Part shown: positions 23,903 through 34,548 of the stretch, piece by piece
Layout of the letters: each line of letters opens with the position of its first letter
Position numbering within the stretch: position 1 is the stretch's first letter
DNA from: Purpureocillium takamizusanense
Taxonomy: Eukaryota; Ascomycota; Sordariomycetes; Hypocreales; Ophiocordycipitaceae
Assembly: GCF_022605165.1 (NCBI RefSeq)
Contig: NC_063075.1
Coordinates: 2,108,001-2,172,000, forward strand
Reading direction: 5' to 3'
DNA length: 64,000 nucleotides
Translations under genes and position numbers: made by a program
Notes under the pieces: generated by a model
What the model was told of the DNA's origin: nothing
What the model saw: only the letters and a program-made list of their open reading frames with translations
Databases searched by the model: none

Positions 23903-25006
23903 CTACCAGTCAGTGCTTAGCTTTTCGTCAAGGCCATCCATGGCGGCCATGTCTTCCTCAGAGATGGCAAGCTCGCTCACATCCGCATTCTCGACTAGAC
24001 GCTCGCGATGCATGCTCTTGGGCAGGGTCACCATGCCATGCTGTATCCCCCACCTAGCTCAGACTGTCAGCATCAAATGTTCGTGACAGTCGGACCGCGG
24101 CACGAAACGCGGGCTACGTACTTGACCATCAGCTGAGCTGGCGAGCACCCGTACTTGTTAGACAGCTGCACTATCTTGGGGTGCGTCATCCTCAAAGCTT
24201 GCGCAAGAGGTGCGTAAGCCTCCACCGCAATGCCGTGCTTCGCGCATGTCTCTCTGATGCTCGTCTGCGTATTGAACGGGTGCACCTCAATCTGGTTGAC
24301 GACAGGCTTTATTCGCGGCTTCGCGGCCATCAACTCTTCAATCTACTCGGATCAGTTTTGCGCTGTCCAAGTAGCATAGCGGAAAAAACCAGTCAGGTAC
24401 GTACGTGAGCAACGCCAAAGTTGCTAACACCAATCATCCTCACCTCGCCGTCGTCGACCGCATCTTCGAGAGCATTCCAGCTCGTCAGTCGTGCCTCTCT
24501 GCCGCCGTACGGGCTGTGCAACAGGAACAAGTCCACGTAGCCAAGGCCGCACGCATCTACAGAAGCCTTGACGGACCGGCGTACCTGGTCGTACGAGGTG
24601 CTGCAGCTGGCCAGCTTGGTGGTGAAAAAGAGGTCCTCGCGGCGCAACCCCTCCTTGTTGTCGTCTGGGTTCGAGAGGAAAGTGCTAATCGCTTCGCCTG
24701 CCTCTCGCTCGTTGTGGTATGCCTGGGCGCTGTCGAAGCCGCGGTACCCCTCCAGCAGAGCCCAACGGATGGGTTGGGTGACTTCCCCGCGCGGCATCAT
24801 GTAGAGGCCGAGCTGGATCTGCGGGATGGTTATGCCATTTGAAAGCTGCGAGCAGATGCACAGTCAGTCGGCGGCTTGGGTGCCTCGCAGAAGAGGTCAT
24901 CTTCGGGCGTTGACGACAGACAAAGTGCTGCCACAGTCACTGCAACTGGTCAGAGGATTGAACGTACCGTAAGCTTTGGCAGCAGGGGCGCCTTATTGAC
25001 CGCCAT
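23903..25006 (-). CDS. Aldo/keto reductase
   Basis: Four exons (introns 24846-24967, 24343-24404, 24055-24121) give 283 aa, the normal size for the family. The catalytic tetrad is visible as Asp51 and Tyr56 (GFDSAQAY), Lys90 (FFTTKLAS) and His123 (LFLLHSPY). Further landmarks are MIGVSNFGVAHIEEL across intron 2, VNQIEVHPF, and the NADPH-binding end LPKSMHRERLVENADV. Such enzymes reduce aldehydes and ketones with NADPH in the cytosol; the closest types are fungal xylose-reductase-like and 2,5-diketogluconate-reductase-like AKRs, and the substrate is open. It is convergent with the broken MFS gene and in tandem with the D-amino-acid oxidase. Confidence 0.92.
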
Positions 25007-25243
25007 GGTGTGATGTGATGCTGATGTTGTATGCAAGAGGCAAATCAACCCTTGGTCAGGGTCGGGGTCAAGGTGTCATTTGGTGAGGGGGTGAAGCGGC
25101 GGATGCAGGGTCACATAGAATGCGTGCCCTTTTGGGCACATCTCCACAGGCCGCAGCCATGGCTTAGTCTCTCAATAGCATCATCTCCATTGAGCCTCAT
25201 CTTGCTGTGCCCCTTTCGTCACCCAAGGTCCGGCTTATTCACT

Positions 25244-26513
25244 TCACAGTTTCCCCTTGATTTGAGCCTCAGGCGCTAGCAGCGGCATCGCCAAATCCAC
25301 CACCTCGCTCGCCACGCCCCAGCTGATCTCATAGCCGCGGCCGCCCGCACCGTACGCATGGATGACCCGTCCCTTTGCCGGCTCCTGGTCAAGCCTGACC
25401 AGCGGTCGTTCTTCTACCTCCAGCCTCACGCCCCCTTCGCGAGTCGGTCGTCGCCCGACCACGTCGGCAATGACCTTGCAATTCCGCGCCGTTTCCGCGG
25501 CGTCCCTAGCCGGCCCGTCGTGCGCGTAGGGCTCGAGGGTGAGACCGGCAGACAAGAGTCGCTCCCGTGTCGGTACGTCTGGCTCCGTCCGCCAGTCGCC
25601 TGGCTCCTTTGTGCCGCCGACAATGGTACCACCGTTGAGGAAGCGAGGGATGAGGAAACTCCATGAGCCGTCTTTGTTTTGTCGAGTGACCGTCTTCGTC
25701 ACATGGGATAGGTTTGATACAACCGTTTGGCCTGTCAGATTTGTTAGCTTGTGCGATGGGTTCCGGGGAATGGTGGGCGAACCTCGGGTTGGAAACGACT
25801 TGGGATCGCCAAAGCCAGCGCCGCTGGCATTGACCACCAGAATTACATCCTCACGCAACGTAAAGGCCTCCCACTCGCTCTTCAAGTCTCTCTGCAAGGT
25901 CTTTCCCCCCTGCAGGAGGAACTTGCGCAGCAGATGCTCGCAGTATGCTGGCGAGTTTATGCAAAACGTATCATACTCGTACGCCAGGACGACACCCTCG
26001 GGCACTTCCGCTGCACCCAACTTGCGATATCCCCCCAGACCCGTCTCCCGCTCGAATGAATCCTTGGTCTGCTGCCGGTATCCCTGGTCAGGCGCCTCGA
26101 GGTATTCCACTCCGGGCGTCCTCGTAACGCCGCACCACGGCTCGACATCGACTTGGCGTGCGAACTCGGCCACGGCACGGCGCAGCCAGGCGGCCTCGCA
26201 TCGCAGCTGGGGCGTCGTCGCCGGGATGGGCCGGACGTGTGCGCCCGCCCACATGGAGGCATAGTCGGTGGAGTGCCGGGCTGGGGCGCCGGGGATCGAG
26301 GAGGGCCATTCGCGCGCGACGAGAAGCACTGAGATGGGCCGTGTTGTCTTGCGTCGAGACAGCTCAGACTGAAGCTGCAGGGCGCATGTGAGGCCAATTA
26401 TACCGGCTCTGTAGGCATCGTCAGCGGCCGCTTACAAGGGACTACGGAGCGATGAGGCGATACCCGATGACGACGACCGTCGAGTGAGCCTGCTGGTCGC
26501 GCGGCAACGACAT
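25244..26513 (-). CDS. D-amino-acid oxidase, FAD-dependent
   Basis: Three exons (introns 26409-26463 and 25732-25782) give 387 aa. The FAD dinucleotide motif VVVIGAGIIGLTC starts at residue 13 and is formed across intron 1. SFPTRGQTVV is joined across a 51-bp intron that is also stop-free and in frame. The C-terminal DAAO signature VIHAYGAGGRGYEISWGVA is complete. The enzyme oxidises D-amino acids to imino acids (then keto acids) with release of H2O2, normally in peroxisomes. The C-terminus here is KGKL, not a canonical SKL-type PTS1, so peroxisomal import is uncertain. A TATAAAG lies 120 bp before the ATG. Confidence 0.94.
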
Positions 26514-27507
26514 GATGCGCTCGAGTCTCGCCCGTCGTTACTATCCTGGAAAATGCGATCCCCGCAGGTGTGGGTGTGATGGACCTCTGAGAGACCCCAA
26601 GAGTAGATAATGACGATGTAGGCTTCTCTCTACTTTATAAATCCAGTTTGCCGCCTGATGAGTGAGAGATCATGAGACATCGATGCATTTGCCGGACAAG
26701 GACAGGGTCGTGATTCGATGGTGCAGTTCCGAGATCGGGCTTCCGCCGTCGTCGGCCGGATAACCCGAGGTCGGCGCCACCAGTGGCCAGCCAGACCCTG
26801 CTGCGCCAGCGATGAGCCCACCAAATAAACCCCACAGTGACACCGTCGTGCTCTTCCGCCGCACATCGTGTTAGTGTTACCCGCAAGAATGGGAAGCACG
26901 ACGCGACAAGGCAAAAAGTCTGATGTATCAGATGCTTGCATGCAAAAGTAGACACGCTTAGCTTTATAGTCTCTAATGAGGCGGAAAGATGCGGCCGATG
27001 CAATAAACAAGCGGCCGTTACGTGGGTTGGCAGCGACAGACGCCTAACGCTTGCTTACCTGCTGCAGCAACGTTGCGAGAGCCTCCCCCATAACTTGTAC
27101 CGACGCACTACAACCTCCAGTCGCCTGCACCGCGTCAACCCACGACACGGTCCGTCCACCTTCCAAACAAAACATCCAGCGCAGTCACGGATTGAAATCG
27201 TCACAAGAGACGATGGAGATTAATCCAGAAGCATTCATACTACGTACCCGAGTGTACACCCTGCGCCATTCACGCCCCATCACCACAACGCACCTAATAA
27301 TGATATCCTCCGCTGCTTCTTTCCCCAGTCTCCGCCACCCGTAGGCCATGATGCCTTATGACAATCTAGCAGACTCCCCCAAAACCCAGTCCCCATCCCC
27401 AACGCCCCAAACTCCATCCATGACACCAAAAACGCCCGTTCCAAAATGCAACCCCCCTTGTCCCCTCCCCGCCCAGTCCTGGATCATGGACTTGTCCGTG
27501 AACCCCA
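26514..27507. other. Intergenic region with the DAAO promoter
   Basis: About 1 kb between two minus-strand genes. The right part (27340-27507) is C-rich and belongs to the 3' side of the next gene; the left part holds the DAAO TATA box. No further gene is supported. Confidence 0.5.
26633..26639 (-). promoter_or_regulatory. TATA box of the D-amino-acid oxidase gene
   Basis: TATAAAG on the minus strand, 120 bp upstream of the ATG, in an AT-rich flank. Confidence 0.55.
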
Positions 27508-28464
27508 TTATGCCAAGCGTCGACGCTTGGGAACGAGAGGCATGTCGTCATCCGAGCTCTCCTCATCCTTGACTCCCCGAGTCTCCTCGTCCTCCATCCC
27601 CCCGAAGCCGCTGTCCTCGCGACCTCTCTTGTTACCCAAGCCGCTCTTGCGCGACTTGCCGGCCGCTGCCTCCAAGGCCCGGTTCCGCTGGACGAGCTTG
27701 TCAACTTGCTCCTCCAGAGCCTCCTTCTGCTTCTCGAGGCCGCGGATCTTGCACCCGAGACTGCGACGGATGGTGCATTGTTCGCGCTCGGACTCGGCCT
27801 TGTCCTTGGCCTGGTCCCTCTTGAGCTGGCGGATGCGTAGGCCATGCTCGTAGATGGAGATATCCCCCTGACGAGGGACATCTTCGCACAAGTCGGCGCA
27901 GCAGGGGACGACTTTGCAGTCGGACGGCGAAAGCTCCGTCCAGAAGGAGCACCCAGTCGTGCCCGAGTGCGCGATGCTTGTGCGCGTGGCGAGACGCGCT
28001 GGCAGGCCGTCGGTCATGAAGAGCACGTACAAGATGCCAAAGGTTCGGGCGGCGAAGTCCACCGAGAACCCGATCTTGAGGGTGCCGGTACAGGCGGAGC
28101 GGAACATCTTGCAGCGCCAGTGCTGGTAGCCGTCGTACTCACGCTTGGCGGCCATGTGCTCCTCGAGCTTCTCCTTGCCGCCGTGGTCGACGCGGAACTT
28201 GACGGCGACGTGGTGGAAGACGGGCTCCCACTGCTCCCAGCTCTCCTCGTTGATCTTCCATGCCTTGACCGTGAGGTCCGGCTTGGGCTTGCAGGTGTTG
28301 AGGTTCTTCTGAACCTCGCTCTTGTTGACGTTGCGGGGGGGAGGGGGGTTGTGGTCGAGAATGTAATACCGCCCGTCTGGGTGGTATTGGCGCTCCTGCC
28401 ACACGCGCTTCTCGACGCGGACCTTGACAGGTCGCTTCTCCTTGTTGTTGCTGAGGACGCCCAT
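27508..28464 (-). CDS. Hypothetical protein with coiled coil and basic nuclear-type tail
   Basis: Single open exon of 318 aa starting MGVLSNNKEKRPVKVRV at 28464; the frame continues upstream without a better start. I do not recognise the family. The N-terminal 200 residues look globular, with several Cys (RCKMFRSACTG, KVVPCCADLCED) and aromatic residues (HPDGRYYILDHNPPPP). Residues about 213-265 form a charged heptad-like helix (QLKRDQAKDKAESEREQ, LEKQKEALEEQVDKL). The tail is acidic then basic, ending MPLVPKRRRLA, a plausible nuclear localisation signal. A good TATA box lies 200 bp upstream. It may be a nuclear or DNA-associated protein; function is not assigned. Confidence 0.75.
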   Translation of the reverse strand: MGVLSNNKEKRPVKVRVEKRVWQERQYHPDGRYYILDHNPPPPRNVNKSEVQKNLNTCKPKPDLTVKAWKINEESWEQWEPVFHHVAVKFRVDHGGKEKLEEHMAAKREYDGYQHWRCKMFRSACTGTLKIGFSVDFAARTFGILYVLFMTDGLPARLATRTSIAHSGTTGCSFWTELSPSDCKVVPCCADLCEDVPRQGDISIYEHGLRIRQLKRDQAKDKAESEREQCTIRRSLGCKIRGLEKQKEALEEQVDKLVQRNRALEAAAGKSRKSGLGNKRGREDSGFGGMEDEETRGVKDEESSDDDMPLVPKRRRLA

Positions 28465-29351
28465 CTTGGAAGATATGTCGAAGAATGGGTAGTGTCTTGT
28501 CGATGATGAAGAACGTGATGTGGACAGGAAAGTGTCGTGCAGAAGTTTGTAGAGTTGTCTTGTGAGCGTGACAGTGCTTGATGAAGTCTGATCGAGCAGT
28601 GCAAATCGCGTCTGGTAGATGAAAGGATGAAGAAGGACCGCGGATGGTTCAGCGCAGTCGGGTGCAATTTTATACCTTCCAGGACGCGGTCTCAATCAGC
28701 GCGGCTCTGTGTTTATTGTGCCCTTCGTGTCACTCGCGATTCTAAGTTTAATGGGAGAGCAACCTAGCGCATGCAGATGGCTTCCCGCGTGACATAAAGG
28801 AGTGGTGTTTGGCGTGCTGCGGCGTCGATATGCTTCGCCGGGCCGGAAACCTTGGGGTGGACGCGCGACTACGGTGTCGCGTATCGTATTAAAACCCCGA
28901 TATCGATGTCGTGTGATAGCAATTAGGAGGCTCGTAGTCAAACCAAATCAGATATGGGGTGAGCCCAAAGCATTATGGCGTTTATCTAGGTGTAGGATAA
29001 TACGGTGTAAATGGAAGGGACACCCGCACTACTACACGCCGCGAAGTATATGGGACGAAATCAGCCGGCTCGTCGTGTCATGAAAAGTGTGGGGGTGATG
29101 ATCGGATGACGACCGTCCAGCCGACATGGCAAACGCTGATTTCGCTCCGAGTCCTTGCCTTCAATACTTTGTGGACACGGAGAGTCGTGTCAATCACAAG
29201 GGCGCGTAAACACTGGCGCAGATAAAGTGCAGGAAAACGCGACTTAAAAGGCCGACGGGGTCACGAAAGCGTAAATGTTTGTTGATACCAAAGAGGTCAG
29301 ATCAGACTAGGTACAATATACGTCCATGATATCAATGAGTCTTGTATGAGG
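28465..29351. other. Intergenic region, AT-richer than its neighbours
   Basis: 887 bp between two minus-strand genes. It contains the TATA box of the upstream coiled-coil gene (28668-28674). The segment 28880-29080 is less GC-rich than the surroundings and has no supported coding frame. Confidence 0.45.
28668..28674 (-). promoter_or_regulatory. TATA box of the coiled-coil protein gene
   Basis: TATAAAA on the minus strand, about 200 bp upstream of the ATG at 28464. Confidence 0.55.
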
Positions 29352-31027
29352 TCACTCCCGCCATTTGAACCCAGGATGCTTCCAGTCCAAATCCTCAATC
29401 TCTTGGGGTGTCAGCCCCTCTAGCACAGCATCAACGTCAAGGGTAGCGCGCCTCTTGTTGTCGTGCCTCATCCAAAAAAGTAGTGATAAGGCAGTAATAA
29501 GAACCAGGGTGGTCGTTGCCAAGTTCAAGCCATTCCCGATGTGATAATTCGGACCGTCAAAAGGTAGGAATGACCAACTCGAAATCAAACCCCCTATGTT
29601 GCCGAACATGACGTTCATGCCGATGGCCGCGCTGCGGGCAGTATCGCTCACCACATTGGCAGAAACTTGCGCATTGACAAGTGGACCAACGGCAAAGAGA
29701 GACGAGGCAATGAGGAACGTCGCCGCGTAGCGAACAGATGCGTTGGTGCTAGCCAGGTACATGATGTATCCTATCATGCACATGGGCGCGGTCAGCGCTA
29801 CCAGCAGCTGTCGCTTGTCCAGACGCCAGCTGACGACTGGGAAGGCGACGGTAAAGAACGCCCCAAAAACGTATGGAGGCACAGTAAAGAGCTGTTGTTG
29901 GACTGGTGTTTTGGAGCTGTAAATGGACTTGACAATGGTCGGGGCAAAAAAAGCCAGGCCTTGAACAGTGACGTTGTTGAGGAGGAAGATGAAAGCAGTG
30001 GAGATTGTAATCGGGTTCTTGATGCCTTGGAGCAGCTTAGGCTTGTCTATCTTGTCCAAAAGTGTGGTGGTGGCCACGCGCTCCGACTTGATGCGGACAA
30101 TGGCCAGTTTCTTTTCGCTTTCGGATAGCCATCGGGCGGTCTCTGGTCGGTCGGTCAAGGTCCCGAAAGCGATCAAAGACACACCAATGGTGATGATGCC
30201 CTCGATGGCGAAAATCATGCGCCAATGATGCAGGTTGCCGAAGTGGGACAGCGTCAGGATTGCCGACGCAAGTAGGCCACCAAAGGCACCGGCCAATGGA
30301 GCCATAACAATGTACAATGATAATCGAAACACGAGCTCGGCCCTTCGATACCAACGCGACAGATAGTAGGCGATACCTGGCATCATGCCCGCCTCGAAAA
30401 TGCCGAGGAGGAAGCGCACAGCCATGAGCTGTGGCGTAGTCGTGACAAAGGCCGTTCCTAGGGATGTGATGCCGAAGAAGAGGGAGCTTAGTGGGAGAAA
30501 CCACCCAGGGCCCATCCACTTGCAAAGAACATTGGCCGGGATCTCGCAGAGGATGTACGAGATGTAGAAGACGGAAACTGAGGCGTTGTAATCATAGCCC
30601 TTGAAGTGGAGGTCCTTCTCCATGCCGGCAATCTTGGCGTTGCCTGCCAGTGAGATTGCTGTCAGTTGAGCTCTCATGCCACACACAGCCACAGCGTGAA
30701 TGGAGTAATAGGTTCTCACCGAGGTTAGCACGGTCGATGAAGCAGAAGAGGTAGAGCAACGCAACAGTCGGGACGATGTAGAGGTCGCACTTCAGTCGCA
30801 GCTTACGCTCGGCGACGGCGTCAATCTGGATGAGAGACTGGCCATATCTGCGATACGGCGTCAGCGGACTTGATCACCGGAGCCGCCAGGTTGCGCTCCG
30901 AGGTGACCTACTTGTCAGTGGCGTACTGGCCACGCTCGGCAGCCTGGTCGGGATGAATGATGACGGTGTCGGCTTCGGGCGGCACGGGCAGTGAATCTGC
31001 CTCGGACTGCTGTTCCTGCTTCGACAT
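29352..31027 (-). CDS. MFS transporter, anion:cation symporter (Dal5/Tna1-like) family
   Basis: Three exons (introns 30848-30911 and 30644-30719) give 511 aa. Landmarks are RKLRLKCDLYIVPTVALLYL, FIDRANLGNAKIAGMEKDL (completed across intron 2), SYILCEIPANVLCKWMGP, RFLLGIFEAGMMPGIAYYLS, WYRRAELVFR, and the C-terminal DLDWKHPGFKWRE. About twelve membrane segments are expected. This family imports organic anions such as nicotinate, allantoate, pantothenate or small peptides; the substrate cannot be told from sequence. It is intact, unlike its relative at 22-23.7 kb. A TATAAAG lies about 160 bp before the start. Confidence 0.92.
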
Positions 31028-31185
31028 GGAGGCGACGTGCTTGCCTGGCGGCTTTGCTGCTGGCTGGGGCTCGAGCTGGAGCTGATGATGCTACCGCGAA
31101 TGCTCTCGCAATCCTCGATTGTGGCCGAACGCGTCTCTCATCGATCAGCCCCTCCCCGACGTGGACCGGCGGAACAGGGCCCTGT

Positions 31186-31192
31186 CTTTATA
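31186..31192 (-). promoter_or_regulatory. TATA box of the MFS transporter gene
   Basis: TATAAAG on the minus strand, about 160 bp upstream of the ATG at 31027. Confidence 0.55.
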
Positions 31193-32939
31193 GACCCCGG
31201 GCAGATCACCGCCTGCATACCGCGAAAGGCGTTGGACAACCCCAGGCGAGATGGCGACCGGTCGGGGGCAGGGCGGGTGGTTGCGTCTGCGAGGTTCGGG
31301 CAAGGCTCTAACAGGAAAATACGTACTTTGGCTGCCCGCGTGCTCTGCCGAGCTAGCGGCCGATGCGCTGGGGGAGTCGCAGCGCGCGCACTTGCTGCGC
31401 ACGAGCCAGCTCGGTGGAGGTGCAGGCAGTGGACCGGAGAGAGAGCACCTGCAGCAGCTAGCAAAGTGACAGCAGCAGCGCAAGGGCCCGCTGCGTCAGC
31501 TGCCTGGGAATGGAGACTCGCTCGCGCCCGGGATGGATAACAGACAAGCAAGGACAAGATGATGAAGCTCCCCTGTACGGCAGGCGGTGCGTCGTCCCGT
31601 CGGTAATGTGGATGCTTTAGTACGATGCGTTGGGCAAATGACACCCTCCATCAGGTCGGGAATTCCCCTTCCCATACGTCGAGAGTCGAGACCCCAAGCC
31701 AGCAAGCGGGAAGAGCCAGGCCAGTCGTCCAGCCGCCGCCCAACTGGAAAGTGTCTTCCTTCAGTGCCCATCCCTGGTCTGGCCACTCCCCCTGTCTCAT
31801 AAGCTCGTTTGATCTACGGAGTACCCACGACCGAGTCGTCAAATCCTCTCCGCACGCGGGCGACCGACTTACCCTTGGCCGTGACTCGCCGGTGCCGTGG
31901 GTAAAGTGCCAAATCTGGTCCGCCTCAAGATGGCGCTGGTTCCCCCGCAAACTAATGCATGGTTCCCTTTCCCTTTCGGCCGCAAAGCCTGAGCCACGGA
32001 GATCTGGGGTGGGACGGCTCCTAAAGCCTGCTTTCGGCAACGTGTTTGCGAATAGTAAAAGCCATACCTTAGCTCTACATACTAATAAACGAGACACGCC
32101 TGCCCGCGCATTGACGGATTGCCGTTGCGCGAGCAAGCGATGGCCCGTGAACATCCTGCTAGCTCAAGGTCACTTTAATCAGTCATTTAGTTACCCTAGG
32201 ACCCTGGGACAATCAACGCTGTTGGCAGCCCTCCCGACCAACCGCCGTTTAGTTTGCTTGCGGGGAGTACAGTAAAGAAACCTGCTGCATGATACAGTGC
32301 CGATGTAGTCCACGCAGTTCCACGTGGTACGGTCGTAGTCGCAATCGCAACCATTAGTGTTGGACTGCCGCCCGGCGACAGCGAGGCTCGTTGAAGATCT
32401 CCCGTCTGCGGGGCGCGCGATGCGACGGTGTACAGACATTGCGGGAGGCAAAGACAACCTCGCGGGAAGTACTCGGACCACGAAGAGTATGTGGTACTTT
32501 GTGCCAAACTCAAATACTGCTCCGTCGCACGCATCTCGCGCTTCAAGGCACTGCCAATGAGCGCGACCGTGGCCCATGCGCAGAGCACTTCGTAAGGGCC
32601 CTGCAGCGCTTGAGTAGCACACCCTGCAAGCTCCCCTGCAGTGGAAGCCCGGTCAGAACAAACCACCAGCGACGCCCTTGATTTTGACCGTTCTGGAACC
32701 ACTCCATCAACAACTGCGGATGAGAAAAGGAAAAGAGATTCAAACTCGCGCGACTCTGACGTATTCGGTCTGACACTTTGCTGCTCCCGCTCAGCAATAT
32801 CTGGGCCATTGTGCATGCTTGGAAATACTTGGCATTTGATTGGTTGATTGGAAACGTAGCCCACTTCAGCCAATCATGGTCCCAGTGTTTCCGTGGCAGT
32901 GGCTGGTCAGCATCCAGCTAGAATCGAACGACGTCTAAG

Positions 32940-32946
32940 TATAAGA
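32940..32946 (+). promoter_or_regulatory. TATA box of the metallothionein-like gene
   Basis: TATAAGA, 168 bp upstream of the ATG at 33114. Confidence 0.5.
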
Positions 32947-33113
32947 GTCGAGGAAGGCGCCACGTACTACAGCTTCCTACTCAAACTGCTTCATTCATCC
33001 AACGTATACAAAAGACTCAAAAGCCTTGATCATCGCTGCTCGCTTCACTGCACTACGAAGTATCCGTCGCGAACAAAGCACCCCGCGGTCTCCTCGTCCT
33101 ATCCATCACCATC

Positions 33114-33576
33114 ATGACCGTCGCCAAGTCTTCCACCTGCTGCGGCAAGGGCAACGTCGAGTGCGCTTGTGGTAGGCCAACACCCGAATCAATCCGGCCT
33201 CACTTCCATCCAATCCAGTGTGCATAACGCTGACATCCAATAGCAAAGCAGGCCACCTGCTCATGCGGCAAGCAGTCGGCTCTCCACTGCAGCTGTGACA
33301 AAGCCGCCAAGGAAAACGTGGTCGAGGGCCCCCGCTGCTCGTGCCGTGCCAGGCCTGCAGGGGAGTGCACTTGCGACCGGGCTGCCTCTGAGAACACCAA
33401 ACCCGCGGGTTCGACGTGCCAATGTGGTGCCCGTCCTGCCGGTATGTCGCGGAGCAAATCTATGACCCTGTCGCACGTTGACTAATCTTGTCCTTTCAGG
33501 CGCTTGCACCTGCGAAAAGGCCAGCGACGGTGGCTACAATCCTGCCAACGAAATTGACTTCACGACCAGCAAGTAA
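33114..33576 (+). CDS. Metallothionein-like Cys-rich protein (copper-resistance type)
   Basis: Three exons (introns 33172-33243 and 33442-33499, both phase 1) give 110 aa with 16 cysteines, nearly all in CxC pairs: STCCGKG, ECAC, TCSCGKQ, HCSC, RCSCRARPAGECTC, TCQCGARPAGACTC. There are no aromatic residues until the last 18 residues and no signal peptide. The same pattern occurs in widespread fungal Cys-rich proteins linked to copper tolerance, so it probably binds Cu(I) or other thiophilic metals in the cytosol. The RPAG-centred segment is repeated twice, and only the second copy has an intron. A promoter TATA lies upstream; I could not identify a metal-response element. Confidence 0.87.
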
Positions 33577-34548
33577 GCGCGGCACATTGTGTCGGGATGA
33601 CCGGGCGGTATTGTTCGCGTAATGCATATTTGATCACGATGATACCGATTGGGAATGGCGTTTTCGGTTAGTCGAGACGGGAGGGCTCGGTTGTATCATT
33701 AGAGGTCCGCGGTATGATGCAACGCGGATAAATCATTAACAGGCGTTGTCGGTCGTGGCTGTTTTGAACGAACACATTGAGTTAGGTTATGTACTGTACC
33801 GGGGAGGTCAGGTCAGGCATGAATCCATCCATGGTTGGAACCCAGACATCGACCAACAATAATCACGAAATGCTCCGCGCTCACACGCATACATGAACAA
33901 CATGTGTAGTAGCGGCCGACATGGGAAACATGACATCGGCTCCAAGCACGGCCATGGCACCTACCCGACCTCGGGGTAGCGTGCTTGAGGTCTCGAACCC
34001 CGGCCTCAACGTCGGCTCCTCAGGGGGCCATGCTCGGTTCTCCGAAGGGCTCCAAGGGCCCCCTGTGACCTCCAGCAGTTACAGTTGTGGCTGGTACTCG
34101 CTCGTCAATGTGGCGCAACTACTCTGTTCGGGCTTACTAATAAAAATCCCATGCCCTCACCGCCTGAGGAGCTGGGCTTCAGCCACCACAATCCATTTGG
34201 CGGCTGGCAAATTACTGCCGGACAATCACCGTTCACCAAAGGCGGTGGGCAGACAATAACAATTGAAAGCTCCAGTCAAGCATCCCCTGTTGCGACGGAG
34301 CTTACCTATCGCACCCAAAATTCCCTCCACCAGCTACGTCGCGTCAGGCCATCGTCGACATTGCATCGCCCATTGTCATCCAGCAAGGCATCGCGGGAGC
34401 ATCGCATCATCTGTTCTGTCCTAAGCGAGTCTTGAGTTTGCGTCATTTGCGCCTTTGCCCATTTTTGCCTTGTCACTTGGCTGTCATAACCGTGCCGCCA
34501 CCTTGAGCCTTTGCAGCTCCCATAACCATACCGATTATTCATAACAAG
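33577..34548. other. Intergenic region, no supportable gene
   Basis: 972 bp between the metallothionein-like gene and RCC1, both on the plus strand. A tRNA B-box-like string near 33993-34003 on the minus strand was checked and rejected. Confidence 0.45.

Larger units (their letters stand above)
31028..33113. other. Long divergent intergenic region (MFS transporter / metallothionein-like gene)
   Basis: About 2.1 kb with promoter elements at both ends. The largest open frame inside (32196-32873, minus) has no family motif and no exon partner, so I leave it out. No RNA gene was recognised. Confidence 0.45.

Noticed and set aside
15416..26513. Classical secondary-metabolite cluster
   Set aside because: The tailoring-type genes are present, but there is no PKS, NRPS, terpene synthase or DMATS frame anywhere in the window, so I do not call it a biosynthetic cluster.
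32196..32873. 225-codon minus-strand open frame in the 2-kb gap before the metallothionein-like gene
   Set aside because: No motif, no signal peptide, uneven composition, and it overlaps the promoter side of the next gene. Possible but not supportable without transcript data.
33970..34060. tRNA-like B-box string on the minus strand (GGTTCGAGACC)
   Set aside because: The flanking bases do not form a T-arm stem, and no A-box or acceptor stem is found at the right distance.
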